From contig CM069875.1 of assembly GCA_036172665.1 (NCBI GenBank), forward strand, positions 12,604,001-12,668,000: 64,000 bases of DNA, in the 5' to 3' direction. Shown here in pieces: positions 21,187-31,279 of the stretch (position 1 is its first letter; each line of letters begins with the position of its first letter). The DNA comes from Prosopocoilus inquinatus. Lineage: Eukaryota > Arthropoda > Insecta > Coleoptera > Lucanidae. Both the position numbers and the translations under genes were made by a program. The notes beneath the pieces are model-generated. The model was not told the DNA's origin. It searched no databases and worked only from the letters and a program-made list of their open reading frames with translations.

Positions 21187-23094
21187 ATGGCGGAACAAGA
21201 GGGAACCCGAATGCAAGTTTGCGGGAACATTGGGAGTTTGAGAGAATACAACACATCAGAAAATTGGAAATTGTATTTTGAGAGGTTAGATCAGTATTTA
21301 CTTGCCAATTATGTTGCAGAAGATAGAAAAGTGGCAGTTTTGCTAACATCTATAGGGGATGAGGCTTACAGAATTTTGAGGGATTTATGTGACCCGATTC
21401 TTCCCAAGGATAAAAGTTACAGGGAACTTTGTGAAATTTTGGACCGTCAGTTTTCGCCAAGAGTTTCGGTATACAGGAAAAGAATTGAATTTTACAATAT
21501 TAAGCAAAACACTAATGAAAGCGTGAATGAATATTATGTTCGTATTAAAAATGCAGCTGCTTTGTGTAAATTTGGTAACAGATTGCAAGAAATATTAGCC
21601 GATAAGTTTGTAACGGGATTAGCGAATAGGAAAGTGCTCGATAGACTGTGTGAGGAAGATGAAAGTAAAAAATTAGAAGATTTGATGGAAATTGCTCTCA
21701 AAAGAGAAGCAGCGGCCAAGGTGGAGGCAACGGAGGTAAATCGTTTAGAATTTAAGAAGAAACCAGCAAAGGAGTGCAGCTTTACGAAGAAGGAGCAGGG
21801 TGCAAACAGTGTAAAGGAAATGAACCAAAAGGAACATTTTCAAAACTCTAAAGTGCGATGCAAAGCATGTGGAAAGGGGGCGCACAATTTTGCAAACTGT
21901 AAGTACAAACAGTACATATGTAAAATTTGCAAAAAAAAGGGACACTTAGCAGTAGTATGTAACAGTGTTGCAAAGAATCATTTTGTTGAGGTAGAAGGAC
22001 AGATTAGTAACGATGAAGATGAAAAGATAATCGACATGTTTCATGTAAATGCGTCTGAAATTGTAAAACCAATTACGGTTAAATTAGCCATTGAAAATGT
22101 ACCCATTTACATGGAAGTAGATTCAGGAGCAGGGGTGTCATTATTGCCAGAAAATGTTTACGAGGAAAAATTTTCACACATAAAATTGTTAACTACGGCA
22201 GTTAAATTAAGAACATATGATGGAAACTGTATTAAACCAGTAGGCGAAATTTTTGCAGAAGTTAAATATAAAAATAGTCAGAAACGTTGTAGATTTATAA
22301 TAGTAAAAGACGGTAGTAAACCCTTATTAGGTAGAGATCTTTTAAAATCATTTAATATGATAGATGCTATTACACAAACCGTAGCAAGCATTAAAGTTGT
22401 AGAGAAAGAAAATCCATTAAATTTAGATATATTGTTAAGTGAATTCCAGGATTTATTTAAGGTCGAATTAGGTAGTTTTAAGTATAAAAAAATTAGCTTA
22501 AATTTAAGAGAAAATGTAACGCCTGTATTTCATAAACCTAGACCGATACCTTTTGCTTTTAAGGACAAAGTAAATGCGGAATTAGATAAATTAGAAAAAG
22601 AAGGAGTAATAGTAAAAATTGAGAGTAGCGAGTGGGGTACGCCATTAGTGCCGGTGATAAAACCAAATAACGTTTTGAGACTCTGTGCAGATTATAAAGT
22701 CACAATAAATAAATTTATTGAAGATTGTCAATATCCTCTTCCAAGGATTGAAGAAATTTTTGCGGCATTACAAGGAGGTCAAGAATTTACCAAGCTAGAT
22801 TTTAGAAATGCTTATAATCAGTTATTAGTAAGTGAAGACACTGGTAAACTCTTAGCCTGGAGTACACATCGCGGTATATATGCATTAAATAGATTACCAT
22901 ATGGGACCAAGCCAGCTTGTGGTATTTTTCAAAAGGTGGTCGAGAAAGTTTTGCAAGGAGCAAAAGGGGTAGTAAATTTTATGGACGACATTGTGGTAAC
23001 AGGTAAAACAAAGAAAGAGCATCTGGAGAATTTAAAGGCAGTTTTTATTCGATTAAATGATGCAGGATTTAGATTGAATTTAAAAAAAATGTAG
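21187..23094 (+). CDS. E5 Gag-Pol, first part (Gag, protease, RT)
   Basis: 635 codons from ATG 21187, the first ATG after the primer-binding site. Residues about 15-180 are a Gag capsid-like region; two zinc knuckles follow (C-x2-C-x3-GAHNFANC and CKICKKKGHLAVVC). The protease has DSGA at 312-315. RT has LDFRNAYNQL and FMDD at 598-601. The frame ends at a TAG right after an A-run, inside the RT connection region; the rest of Pol continues in another phase from about 23092. Without a frameshift only a truncated RT product would be made. Confidence 0.9.
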   Translation: MAEQEGTRMQVCGNIGSLREYNTSENWKLYFERLDQYLLANYVAEDRKVAVLLTSIGDEAYRILRDLCDPILPKDKSYRELCEILDRQFSPRVSVYRKRIEFYNIKQNTNESVNEYYVRIKNAAALCKFGNRLQEILADKFVTGLANRKVLDRLCEEDESKKLEDLMEIALKREAAAKVEATEVNRLEFKKKPAKECSFTKKEQGANSVKEMNQKEHFQNSKVRCKACGKGAHNFANCKYKQYICKICKKKGHLAVVCNSVAKNHFVEVEGQISNDEDEKIIDMFHVNASEIVKPITVKLAIENVPIYMEVDSGAGVSLLPENVYEEKFSHIKLLTTAVKLRTYDGNCIKPVGEIFAEVKYKNSQKRCRFIIVKDGSKPLLGRDLLKSFNMIDAITQTVASIKVVEKENPLNLDILLSEFQDLFKVELGSFKYKKISLNLRENVTPVFHKPRPIPFAFKDKVNAELDKLEKEGVIVKIESSEWGTPLVPVIKPNNVLRLCADYKVTINKFIEDCQYPLPRIEEIFAALQGGQEFTKLDFRNAYNQLLVSEDTGKLLAWSTHRGIYALNRLPYGTKPACGIFQKVVEKVLQGAKGVVNFMDDIVVTGKTKKEHLENLKAVFIRLNDAGFRLNLKKM

Positions 23095-25282
23095 CTTTTT
23101 CGAAACAAAAATAAATTACTTAGGACACATTATTAGTGCAGAAGGCTTACAAAAAGATCCATTAAAAGTAAAAGCAATTTTAGACTCACCTAAGCCAACA
23201 GATATTAACGAAATTCGAAGCTATGTAGGGATGGTTAACTACTATGGAAAATTTTGTCCAAAGCTCAGTGGAGTATTAGAACCTTTGTATCAATTGTTAA
23301 AAGCAAATACACCATTCAAGTGGACTAAGGAATGTGAGTTAGCGTTCAAGACGTCAAAAGAAATGATAACTTCAGATATGGTATTAGTACATTATAATCC
23401 CGATTTTCCATTAAAATTGGCTTGTGATGCATCATCCAAGGGAATCGGAGCTGTTCTATTGCATGTTTTTCCCGATAACATAGAAAAGCCTGTTTGTTTT
23501 GCTTCACGTGTTTTGAATAACGCAGAAAGAAGATATTCGGTGATTCATAAGGAAGCACTAGCGTTATATTGGGGCGTCAAGAAATTCCATCAGTATTTAG
23601 CAGGACGTAAATTTATCTTGGCGACCGACCACAAACCACTTTTAGCACTTTTCGGAGAGGAAAAAGGAATTCCTACAATGACAGCTGGAAGACTGCAGAG
23701 ATGGGCAGCATACATAGCGGAATTTAATTATACATTGAAATACATTAAAGGATGCAAAAATGCAGGAGCAGATGGTCTCTCACGTTTACCCTTAGATGTA
23801 AAAGATGAGGAAGAAATGAAGAATGATTATCTACATTTCATAGAAGGATCGATGCCAATAGATGCATTAAAAGTGAGAAGTGAAACCAGAAATGATCCTA
23901 TTTTGAAAAAAGTCTACGAATTTATCAATGGAGGATGGCCAGAAAAGGTAACAGAAGAATTAAGACCATATACAAAAAGAAAACTCGAACTCAGCATTGA
24001 TAAAGGAATTATCATGTGGGGATACAGAGTGGTCGTACCAAGGAAACTACAAAAAGCTTTACTAGATAATGTTCACAGCACACACATGGGAATGACTAAA
24101 ATGAAGACATTAGTTCGTTCTTACTTTTGGTTTCCAGGAGTGGATAAGCAGATTGAATACCTAGTGAATGGTTGTTCAGCGTGCGTTTCTGTAAGACCCG
24201 AACCAGAAAAAGCTAAATTAATAAAATGGGAACAAGCAGAAAGACCATTTGATAGAGTTCATTTAGACTTTTTTGGACCGGTGGAAGGAAAGATCTATTT
24301 AATTTTGATCGATACGTTTACGAAGTGGCCAGAAGTAATAGAAATGCAGAGGACAGACACGAATACGACAATCGAGAAATTACGAGAGATTTTTGCGAGA
24401 TTTGGGTTACCTAGGAAAATAATAACAGACAATGGTAGACAATTTACTTCTTCAGAATTCATGACATTTTGTTCTAAAAATAAAATAAAATTTATCACGT
24501 CACCGCCTTACCATCCAGCGACTAACGGAGCTGCCGAGAATACAGTAAAATCTGTGAAACGAGGGATATTTAAAGCGTTAAAGGATAAAAGGAATCGCAA
24601 TGTTTCTTTAAGTACCATAATTAGCAGATATTTATTGACTTATAGAAATACACCTCATTGCGAAACACAGGAAAGTCCGGCAGTGCTGATGTTTGGAAGA
24701 AGACTTCAAACACATTTAGACTTCTTAAATAGTAGAAACTTGTTAAGTCAGGGTACGCAGGAATTGTATTTTAAAGGAAAAAGAGAAGTAAGTTTTGAAG
24801 AAGGTGAAGAAGTGTATGCAAGGGATTACAGAAATCCAAACAAAAAAGGGTGGAAGAAAGCAAAAATAGTAGAAGTGTTAGGTCTGAGAACATATTTAGT
24901 GAAAGTTATGGAAGAAAATTTAGTGTGGAAAAGGCACAGTGATCAGTTACTAAAAAGCAATGACTGTAATAAAGACATAGATGTAAGTTTAGAGAGTAAG
25001 GAGACTTCAGAGAGTAATAGGGAAGTTAATGTAATACCAGTACCAATCTTACCCTTATTTAATGACAGATTAAACACAAGCAAAAAGGTAGCTAGTATTA
25101 CAGAAACTGCTCCAATGGAAAAAGAAAAAGTGAACGTAGCTGAAAAAGAGATTAAGAGTAAAGTAGAATCTAAAGATAATGAAGAGAATAGGAAAATTGA
25201 AAATGTGTCAAAATCGAAAATCGATATAGTATTGTCGCGACCAAAACGTACAATTAAACCGCCAAATCGTTTAAATTTGTAA
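23092..25282 (+). CDS. E5 Pol, second part (RNase H, integrase)
   Basis: The frame opens at the break in the A-run and has its first ATG at 23231. It carries the end of RT, RNase H (LACDASSKGIGAVLLH and ATDHKPLLALFG), the integrase zinc region (H-S-T-H, C-S-A-C) and the core with LDFFGP, TDNGRQF and AAEN at D/D/E positions. A charged, Lys/Glu-rich tail follows. The stop at 25282 lies just before the polypurine tract. Whether the break is biological or an assembly error in a homopolymer cannot be decided here. Confidence 0.88.
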
Positions 25283-25298
25283 TCTAGGGAGGAAGGGA

Positions 25299-25469
25299 TG
25301 TAATGTAGTAGAAAGAACCCTAGAGGGCGTTTGCGTACACAGTCAGTTTTAGATGCGACGCCATGCGGGAGTCTATTCATAGCACTAGGTTAGCGAAGAT
25401 GTACATGGTGTTGTTTGCCCGAAAGAAATAAATAAAAACATGTATAAAACATTATTACACTTTATTACA
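25299..25469 (+). repeat. E5 3' LTR
   Basis: 171 bp, one visible difference from the 5' LTR. Followed by the target duplication ATATT at 25470-25474. Confidence 0.95.
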
Positions 25470-25474
25470 ATATT

Positions 25475-26418
25475 AAAATAATTAAATTAATGACGCGCCT
25501 CTTATTCTGGTAATGTTTATTTTATATTAAATTACGTAATTGATTATTAGAAATAAAAATGTGCTTAAAATTTTTAGTAGAACATAGCATGAGGCTAGGA
25601 GTTAACATAAAGAACAATTATATTGATAGGTGCGAACTGTAAAATTTTATTTCGGCTTTATATGAATTCTAAAACTGTCAACTGGTTAAAACCGGTTAAC
25701 ACTTACCATGGGGCGGAGCTAGCGCGGTTTTCAAATACTGCGCCATCTGTTCGAAAAGAATGGAATTAAAAATTTTATTTATTAAATAACTGGTTTTCTA
25801 ACAATTTTTTTACTTTTCTGACTACTAGATTCAACTATAAGATAAATTACATGACTGTAAAGAAAGGTTTTTTCATATTTTTTAAAATAACATTGAATAT
25901 TTACAGTTTCAAATATAGTGTTCAATATAAATATTATTTATACAAAAATATAAAGTACATTGTCGATTGATTGAATAGTCTTTAGCGCCATAAATAAAAG
26001 GTTCGGCAATGCGTATGTCAAATTTCAAAAGAATAGGTCCATTTTTCATGGAAATATTTAATTTCTACACACTATTGCATTCGCAATACTCTGGTATATG
26101 TCGCACTCCCCCTTAAGAACAAATGTGTGTCTTGAAAACAGTGGAGGACATTTCGAGGATTTACTTTAATTTATTTAGTTTACATTATTTTTTTCACAAC
26201 TCATGTTCTTCTTCTATAATTTTTATTCAATTTATTTATTTTGTTCTTGTAATTTAATGTTTGTACTGCTGTTTAATTTTTGTTTGTGTTAGCCACCTAA
26301 TATCATTATGTTTTTTATGTTGAAGTTTTAAGTTTCAAAGCTCTCAAACACTTATGTTAGTTTAATGGTACTTGACTTCTTTGAAAAATTTGTACAGGTA
26401 TAAACATGTATGTTACAG
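25475..26418. other. Non-coding stretch upstream of exon-like blocks
   Basis: AT-rich, no gene seen. It ends in a usable splice acceptor (TGTTACAG) at 26418. Confidence 0.35.
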
Positions 26419-26551
26419 ATAGAATTGGACTACCTTCAAGAACACGCCCAAGTTGACTTTGAAACTAAATTTGATGCCGATGTGGACAAAATTTTAAATA
26501 TATATAAGGAGACTGTAAAAAATCCAAACATAACGTTAATTGGAGAACCAG
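26419..26551 (+). pseudogene. Exon-like block A of an unrecognised gene
   Basis: A 44-codon open stretch bounded by an AG acceptor at 26417-26418 and a GT donor after 26551, coding acidic sequence (QEHAQVDFETKFDADVDKI). Its phase connects to block B at 26781 (CCAG|...|AATGG gives E-W-D). I do not recognise the product. Position and style suggest the N-terminal part of the gene whose later exon is 28257-28577. Confidence 0.4.
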
Positions 26552-26609
26552 GTATTATTTATAAATAACATTTTAATTGTTAATGTTCTTAGAAATTGTA
26601 TTGCAAATC

Positions 26610-26762
26610 GTATTTGATTGCAGTGGATCTTTCGAGCAACCCCTGTACAGCTGGTTTGTCTCGTCAATAGAAGCGTAGCTCGACAGTTCCACTGCAAACC
26701 AAAACGATTTGTCCGATTATATTCGCAAATACGATGAAAAGTTAATGTTTTCGTTCACTTAG
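26610..26762. repeat. Dispersed repeat copy (family of 2332-2862)
   Basis: A diverged single arm of the foldback family, sharing TTTGATTGCAGT, CCTGTACAGCTG and CGTAGCTCGACA words. It sits in the intron-like gap between blocks A and B. Confidence 0.6.
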
Positions 26763-26780
26763 TATCTTTCTCATTTTTAG

Positions 26781-26947
26781 AATGGGACAGAAGCATTCGA
26801 GCTTTACTTGCGTTGGTTGAAATGTTGCCGCCAGCACCACGAGGAAGGAATAAGGTGGTTAATCAGGAATATTGTTCCCAAGAAAAAAAATTAATAGTGT
26901 TTAAAGCTATAAGTAACTACTTCAATTACTGTTTACGTCAAGAATGA
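26781..26947 (+). pseudogene. Exon-like block B of an unrecognised gene
   Basis: Follows an acceptor CATTTTTAG. It codes RALLALVEMLPPAPRGRN and about 30 more residues before TGA at 26945-26947. An internal GTAACT could be a donor. Between it and the next exon-like block lie two foldback elements (26981-27449 and 27690-28205). No function can be named. Confidence 0.4.
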
Positions 26948-26980
26948 AATGATTAAATTCGAGTTAACTAATTAATTAAC

Positions 26981-27449
26981 AAGTACAATTTTTTTAATCT
27001 CAAACCGGACAGAAAAATGAAGGGAAACACACTCAACGTTTCGCTATAGATTTATAGCTTCGTCAGGAGTGAAAAAAAGTAAATAAACAAGTTGTCAAGA
27101 GAAACAAGTCGTCAAGAGAAACGAAAAGGTAACATGATTTTAAACTAAAATACGAGTTGTCCGGAATTAAGAGAAAAGTAACGAGAACTAAATTAAAACT
27201 AATTTTTTTTTTTAATATAATTAATTGACAGATCTATATCCTGTTTAAAGAGTGGTTTTTAAATTTGAAAAAATTAAATTTAAATTATTCACAGATTTAC
27301 TGGCTTATTATTTATTTATTTATTGAATTATTAGACAACTTGTTTATTTACTTTTTTTCACTCCTGACGAAGCTATAAATCTATAGCGAAACGTTGAGTG
27401 TGTTTCCCTTCATTTTTCTGTCCGGTTTGAGATTAAAAAAATTGTACTT
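26981..27449. repeat. Foldback element with about 116-bp inverted arms
   Basis: Arms at about 26981-27098 and 27334-27449 are nearly perfect inverted copies and share the CCGGACAG...CAACGTTTC...TATAGCTTC order with 19586-19746. The 235-bp interior is AT-rich and non-coding. The outer word AAGTACAATTTTTTTAATCT is part of the arms. Confidence 0.8.
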
Positions 27450-27689
27450 ACTATTTTCATCGGACAAGAACAAACTTCAAATAATTAATTAACGAGATGT
27501 TTATTTAATTAATTTATTGCCAGGTTCATCAATATTAGACATTAGATTAAATATTTGTGCATTCATTTCTTGGATACATTTGTTAAAACTGTAGTAACAA
27601 TATTACGGCGAGACTACACATACGTAATTCGCCGGATTCCGATTAGTGCAGATGTGTGTTCGTCTATTCGCTTAGCATCGGCTTTCGTA

Positions 27690-28205
27690 GTCTTGAATAT
27701 TGGCTTTCCTAATTCTTTTACAGGAAAATTTCATTTATGTTTTTTAATGTACTCTTTATCATGAGTCTATCTGTGCAGTTTGAGAACTTTCCATTTGGTT
27801 AGTTTCAAGATATTTAAAAAAGATTCAGTAACAGAATTCAATTTACACCAGACTATCAGCACGGTCTTGATCAGTAAATGTTAAAATAAATTACTGGAAA
27901 AGCTTCTTCTATCAATTTTCTTCAAAAACATTAATTATTTTAGAGGTTTCACTATCATAGATCAAGACTGTGCTGATAATTTGGTATAAATTGAATTTCG
28001 TTACAGAATCTTTTCTTAAACATCTTGAAACTGACCAAATGAAAAATTCTCAAATTTCACAGTAAGATTCATCTTCAAGAGCACTTTAAAAAATTTAAAT
28101 GGAATTTTGTTGTAAAATTATTGGGGAAGCCGATATTCGAGCACCTTGAAATAAACATGTGATTTCCTATGTTGCGTTGAAAAATGCAGCACCCTGTATA
28201 ACAAA
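27690..28205. repeat. Foldback/MITE with long diverged inverted arms
   Basis: The arms at about 27690-27880 and 27945-28150 pair with scattered mismatches (centre words CACGGTCTTGATC and GATCAAGACTGTG). The right end closes with CACCCTGTATA (28190-28200), a MITE-like terminus; the left terminus is not preserved. No coding capacity. Confidence 0.65.
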
Positions 28206-28256
28206 CTCCTTAGTTATTTAATTGAACTCTTCAGTTATATAAAAAAAATGTTTTAG

Positions 28257-28577
28257 ACTAATACTACTATTTCGGAAATTATTGATAACAGAAACATTTC
28301 TCAGCCTTTTCTCCTAGCGCAAGGAACGAACAAAGGGGCAATTACTGAATGTAATGTTATTGTGGACCAGAAAAGTATCCCGTGTCCATATTTATGCACA
28401 AGCAATAAAGCTTTTCAGTACCTTTTTATGGCCCACTTTGTTTTCAATACAGATTATGACAAGACATTAAAACACTTCTATGAGTTTATTCAAGATTATT
28501 ATTTTGGAGTTAAACATCCCGTGGTATTCACTCCAAAAATGATAGAACTCCGAACAAGACTAGCAAGTTACAATTAA
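28257..28577 (+). CDS. Unrecognised transposon-associated or host exon
   Basis: 106 open codons after an acceptor GTTTTAG (28256), ending TAA 28575-28577. Sequence features: QPFLLAQG, a CPYLCTSNKAFQYLFMAHFVFN core with aromatic residues, then YEFIQDYYFGV. Its style resembles uncharacterised insect proteins found beside CACTA-like transposases, and such a transposase starts only 26 bp downstream. No ATG lies at the start of the block, so it is an internal or terminal exon. I do not assign a function. Confidence 0.45.
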   Translation, partial: TNTTISEIIDNRNISQPFLLAQGTNKGAITECNVIVDQKSIPCPYLCTSNKAFQYLFMAHFVFNTDYDKTLKHFYEFIQDYYFGVKHPVVFTPKMIELRTRLASYN

Positions 28578-28603
28578 GAGAAAATATATTACTTTGTTAA
28601 AAA

Positions 28604-31008
28604 ATGTTTACGTGTTTTATTTGTTCGTTTAAATTGCCTGATGTTATACAAACCTTAAAGCATTTCAGATTAGTTCATTCATTTTTTGATGGTCCAAATT
28701 TAATATTAAGATGTTGTTTTCCTAGTTGCTCGTTCTTATTTAATACTTTCAGTGGCTTCAGAAAACATCTTTTAAAACATCAAAAGGAATTTATGAAACA
28801 AAAGCAACAGATAGAAACAATATGTCAGCCAAATTCGAGTAGTTCATTCTGGACATCACAATCAGAAACGCCAGCGTCTGTCAATACAAATATCAGTAAT
28901 TCTGAATCATGGAGTACTGATTTTTCTGCTCAACTTCCTGAAGGTACACCTGATGATGATATTTCAAATATATTTAAAATATTTACTGCACAGCGGTCTG
29001 TTTTGCCTTTACCAAATGCACACTCACAAATCGTATTCAATTCAGTTTTTGAATTATTAGATAGTATTTTTGATAATGTACTTAAATACGCAATCCAACA
29101 AAATGTCCAGCTTACTGATATTTTTCAGAAGAATACACAAGAGTGTTTAAAGTATAATTCCGTCTATAAACGCAAACGGTTTTTAAATTCTTTGGAATAT
29201 GTAGAACCAACGGAAATTGTAATAGGTATGAGAACTGACAATGTTTTGAACAGAGACTTACAACATGTTGAACGCAACAAACCACTAACATTTCAATATA
29301 TACCCATATTGGAAACTCTTCGGTTGTTAATTACTAAAAATATTACAAATATTAGAAATCAATTAAAATCAAGCAATTTTTTCAACTTCGATGATTTGAT
29401 TATTATTGGTTCCTGTCTTAAAAATAATTATTTGTTTAGATCTAAAAAATATGTTCTTCAACTACAATTGTATTATGATGATTTTGAAGCAGTAAATCCT
29501 TTAGGAAGTAAAACAAATACACACAAAATGGGAGCTATTTACTGTACTATAAAAAATTTTTGTCCTCATGTCAATAGTCATCTAAATAACATTCATTTAG
29601 TAGCTCTATTTTTTGCACCTGATTTGAAAACTGAAAACGTGGATATACAATACAATATTAAAACCCATTGTAAGAGATATTAAAATATTAGAAACGGAAG
29701 GGATTATTATTGACGGATTAGAAGAGCCAGTGTTTGGTACGTTAGTTTCATTATCTCACGATAATTTAGCTAGTAATGCCTTACATGGAATTGTAGAATC
29801 ATTTCAGGCAAATTACTATTGTAGAATATGTTTACTGCATAAATCTGACATTCAAAATATTTTTTCAGACAAGGAAGTTATTTTACGTACTTATGTTGCA
29901 TCTGAGAGACACAGTTTAAGAGTGTATTAAATGACCTTTCTTATTTTAAATTATTTGATACTTCTGTTGATATAATGCACGATGTTTTGGAGGGTGTTGT
30001 GCCACTAGAAATTAAATTATTCGTAACAAATCTTATTAATGAAAAAGTCATAACATTAGAAAATTTAAATGAAAGAATTTACTTATATCACTATGGATTT
30101 TTAAATCAAACAGTAAAACCAAGTCCAATTGTTATAGATAAACCTGGAAATTCAATTGGACAGCGGGCAATGCAAAATTGGACCTTAATCAGATATTTTC
30201 CTCTCATCATTGATGACCTTGCTTTACCCACTGATTTGAAACTTCAGTTTGACGTTATTCTTCTTTTACTGCAGATTATGTTAATTATATTTTCATCCCG
30301 CATTACGGAAAATATGGTTCATCAACTTGAAAAACTCGTCGAAAAACATCACACACTCTTCAAAATTGCATTTGAATATTCAATAACACCAAAGTTACAC
30401 TATATGATTCATTATGGTACAGTAATTAGACGCATGGGCCCTCTTAACTTCTCTTTGGTGCATGCGATATGAAGCTAAACATTTCCAACCTAAAAAAAGT
30501 TACAAAATGTAATAATTTTAAAAATGTAGCTAAAACAATTGCAGTAAATATTCAACAGCTATCTATATTTCAGAATAAATTTGAAATGAACGTTAAGCTT
30601 GGACCATTCAAAACTACATCTTTCGGAACTTACTCCTTTAAGGATGTTATTGAAAGAAATATAGAACAATTTCCAAATGACTTGGTAGTAAAAATGACTA
30701 AATGGGTTAAACATGGATACATTTATAAAAACAATTTCGTACTTTACTCTGGCGTGACGGATTTATCACTGCCGCAGTTTGAAGTAATTATTGACATAAT
30801 AATAATTGAGAATATTTTTTTTATAACAAAGAAATGGAAAACTACAGAGTTCGTAGCAAACTTAAATGCATACAAACTAGTACCTAATAACGAATGTTAT
30901 AATGCATTAAGATATTGTGACCTCATTTATAAGGAATCTTTTAATACACATCAAACTCATAATGCAACAGATTTTTTTGTAGTGCCTAAATATTATTTTG
31001 TTCATTAA
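28604..31008 (+). pseudogene. Transposase-like protein (CACTA/EnSpm-like), broken
   Basis: It starts at ATG 28604 with two C2H2-like zinc fingers (C-x2-C...H-x4-H and C-x4-C...H-x3-H). Then comes a region with NPLGSKTNTHKMGAIYCTIKN, a CRIC segment near 29820 and an HDVLEG motif at about 29977, followed by ITPKLHYMIHYG. Together these resemble the large transposase-like proteins of animal CACTA-type elements. The coding sequence is in four or five phases, with breaks near 29660, 29930 and 30470, so it cannot be expressed whole. No terminal inverted repeats were identified. The family name is from memory of motif style and is the weakest part of the call. Confidence 0.6.
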
Positions 31009-31121
31009 ATAGTATATTAATTTGGAATGCTTTAAGGTATTTGTTTTCACTATTAGTATTCGTTCTAACATTACATATATATTTTTTTTTAATATTTTTA
31101 TAATGGTCTTATATTTAATAT

Positions 31122-31182
31122 TGTTACGTTTCTAGGGTTTTAATTTATTTATTTAAACGAATAAAACCCTAGAAACGTAACA
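31122..31182. repeat. E2 5' LTR remnant, inverted plus direct LTR end
   Basis: TGTTACGTTTCTAGGG (inverted) and CCCTAGAAACGTAACA (direct) flank a 21-nt spacer that continues the inverted LTR sequence. The direct copy abuts the primer-binding site exactly as in E1. Confidence 0.85.
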
Positions 31183-31279
31183 GTGGTGTCGGTGTGCGGG
31201 TTTGTACAAATAAATAAACAATTTAAAGTAAATTAAATTTAATCAGATTATTAAATAAGTACAGTATCGGAAGAAAACA

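Larger units (their letters stand above)
20894..25469 (+). mobile_element. E5: Ty3/gypsy element, second lineage, nearly intact
   Basis: LTRs of 171 bp at 20894-21064 and 25299-25469 differ by one visible substitution (GTATGCG versus GTTTGCG). A 5-bp target duplication ATATT lies at 20889-20893 and 25470-25474. The primer-binding region TTGGCGACGAGG follows the 5' LTR, and a purine tract GGGAGGAAGGGA precedes the 3' LTR. Gag-pol order protease, RT, RNase H, integrase is Ty3/gypsy. There is no envelope. One frame break in an A-run at about 23083-23091 splits pol. It shares primer site and protein style with E6 but not with E1-E4. Confidence 0.95.
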
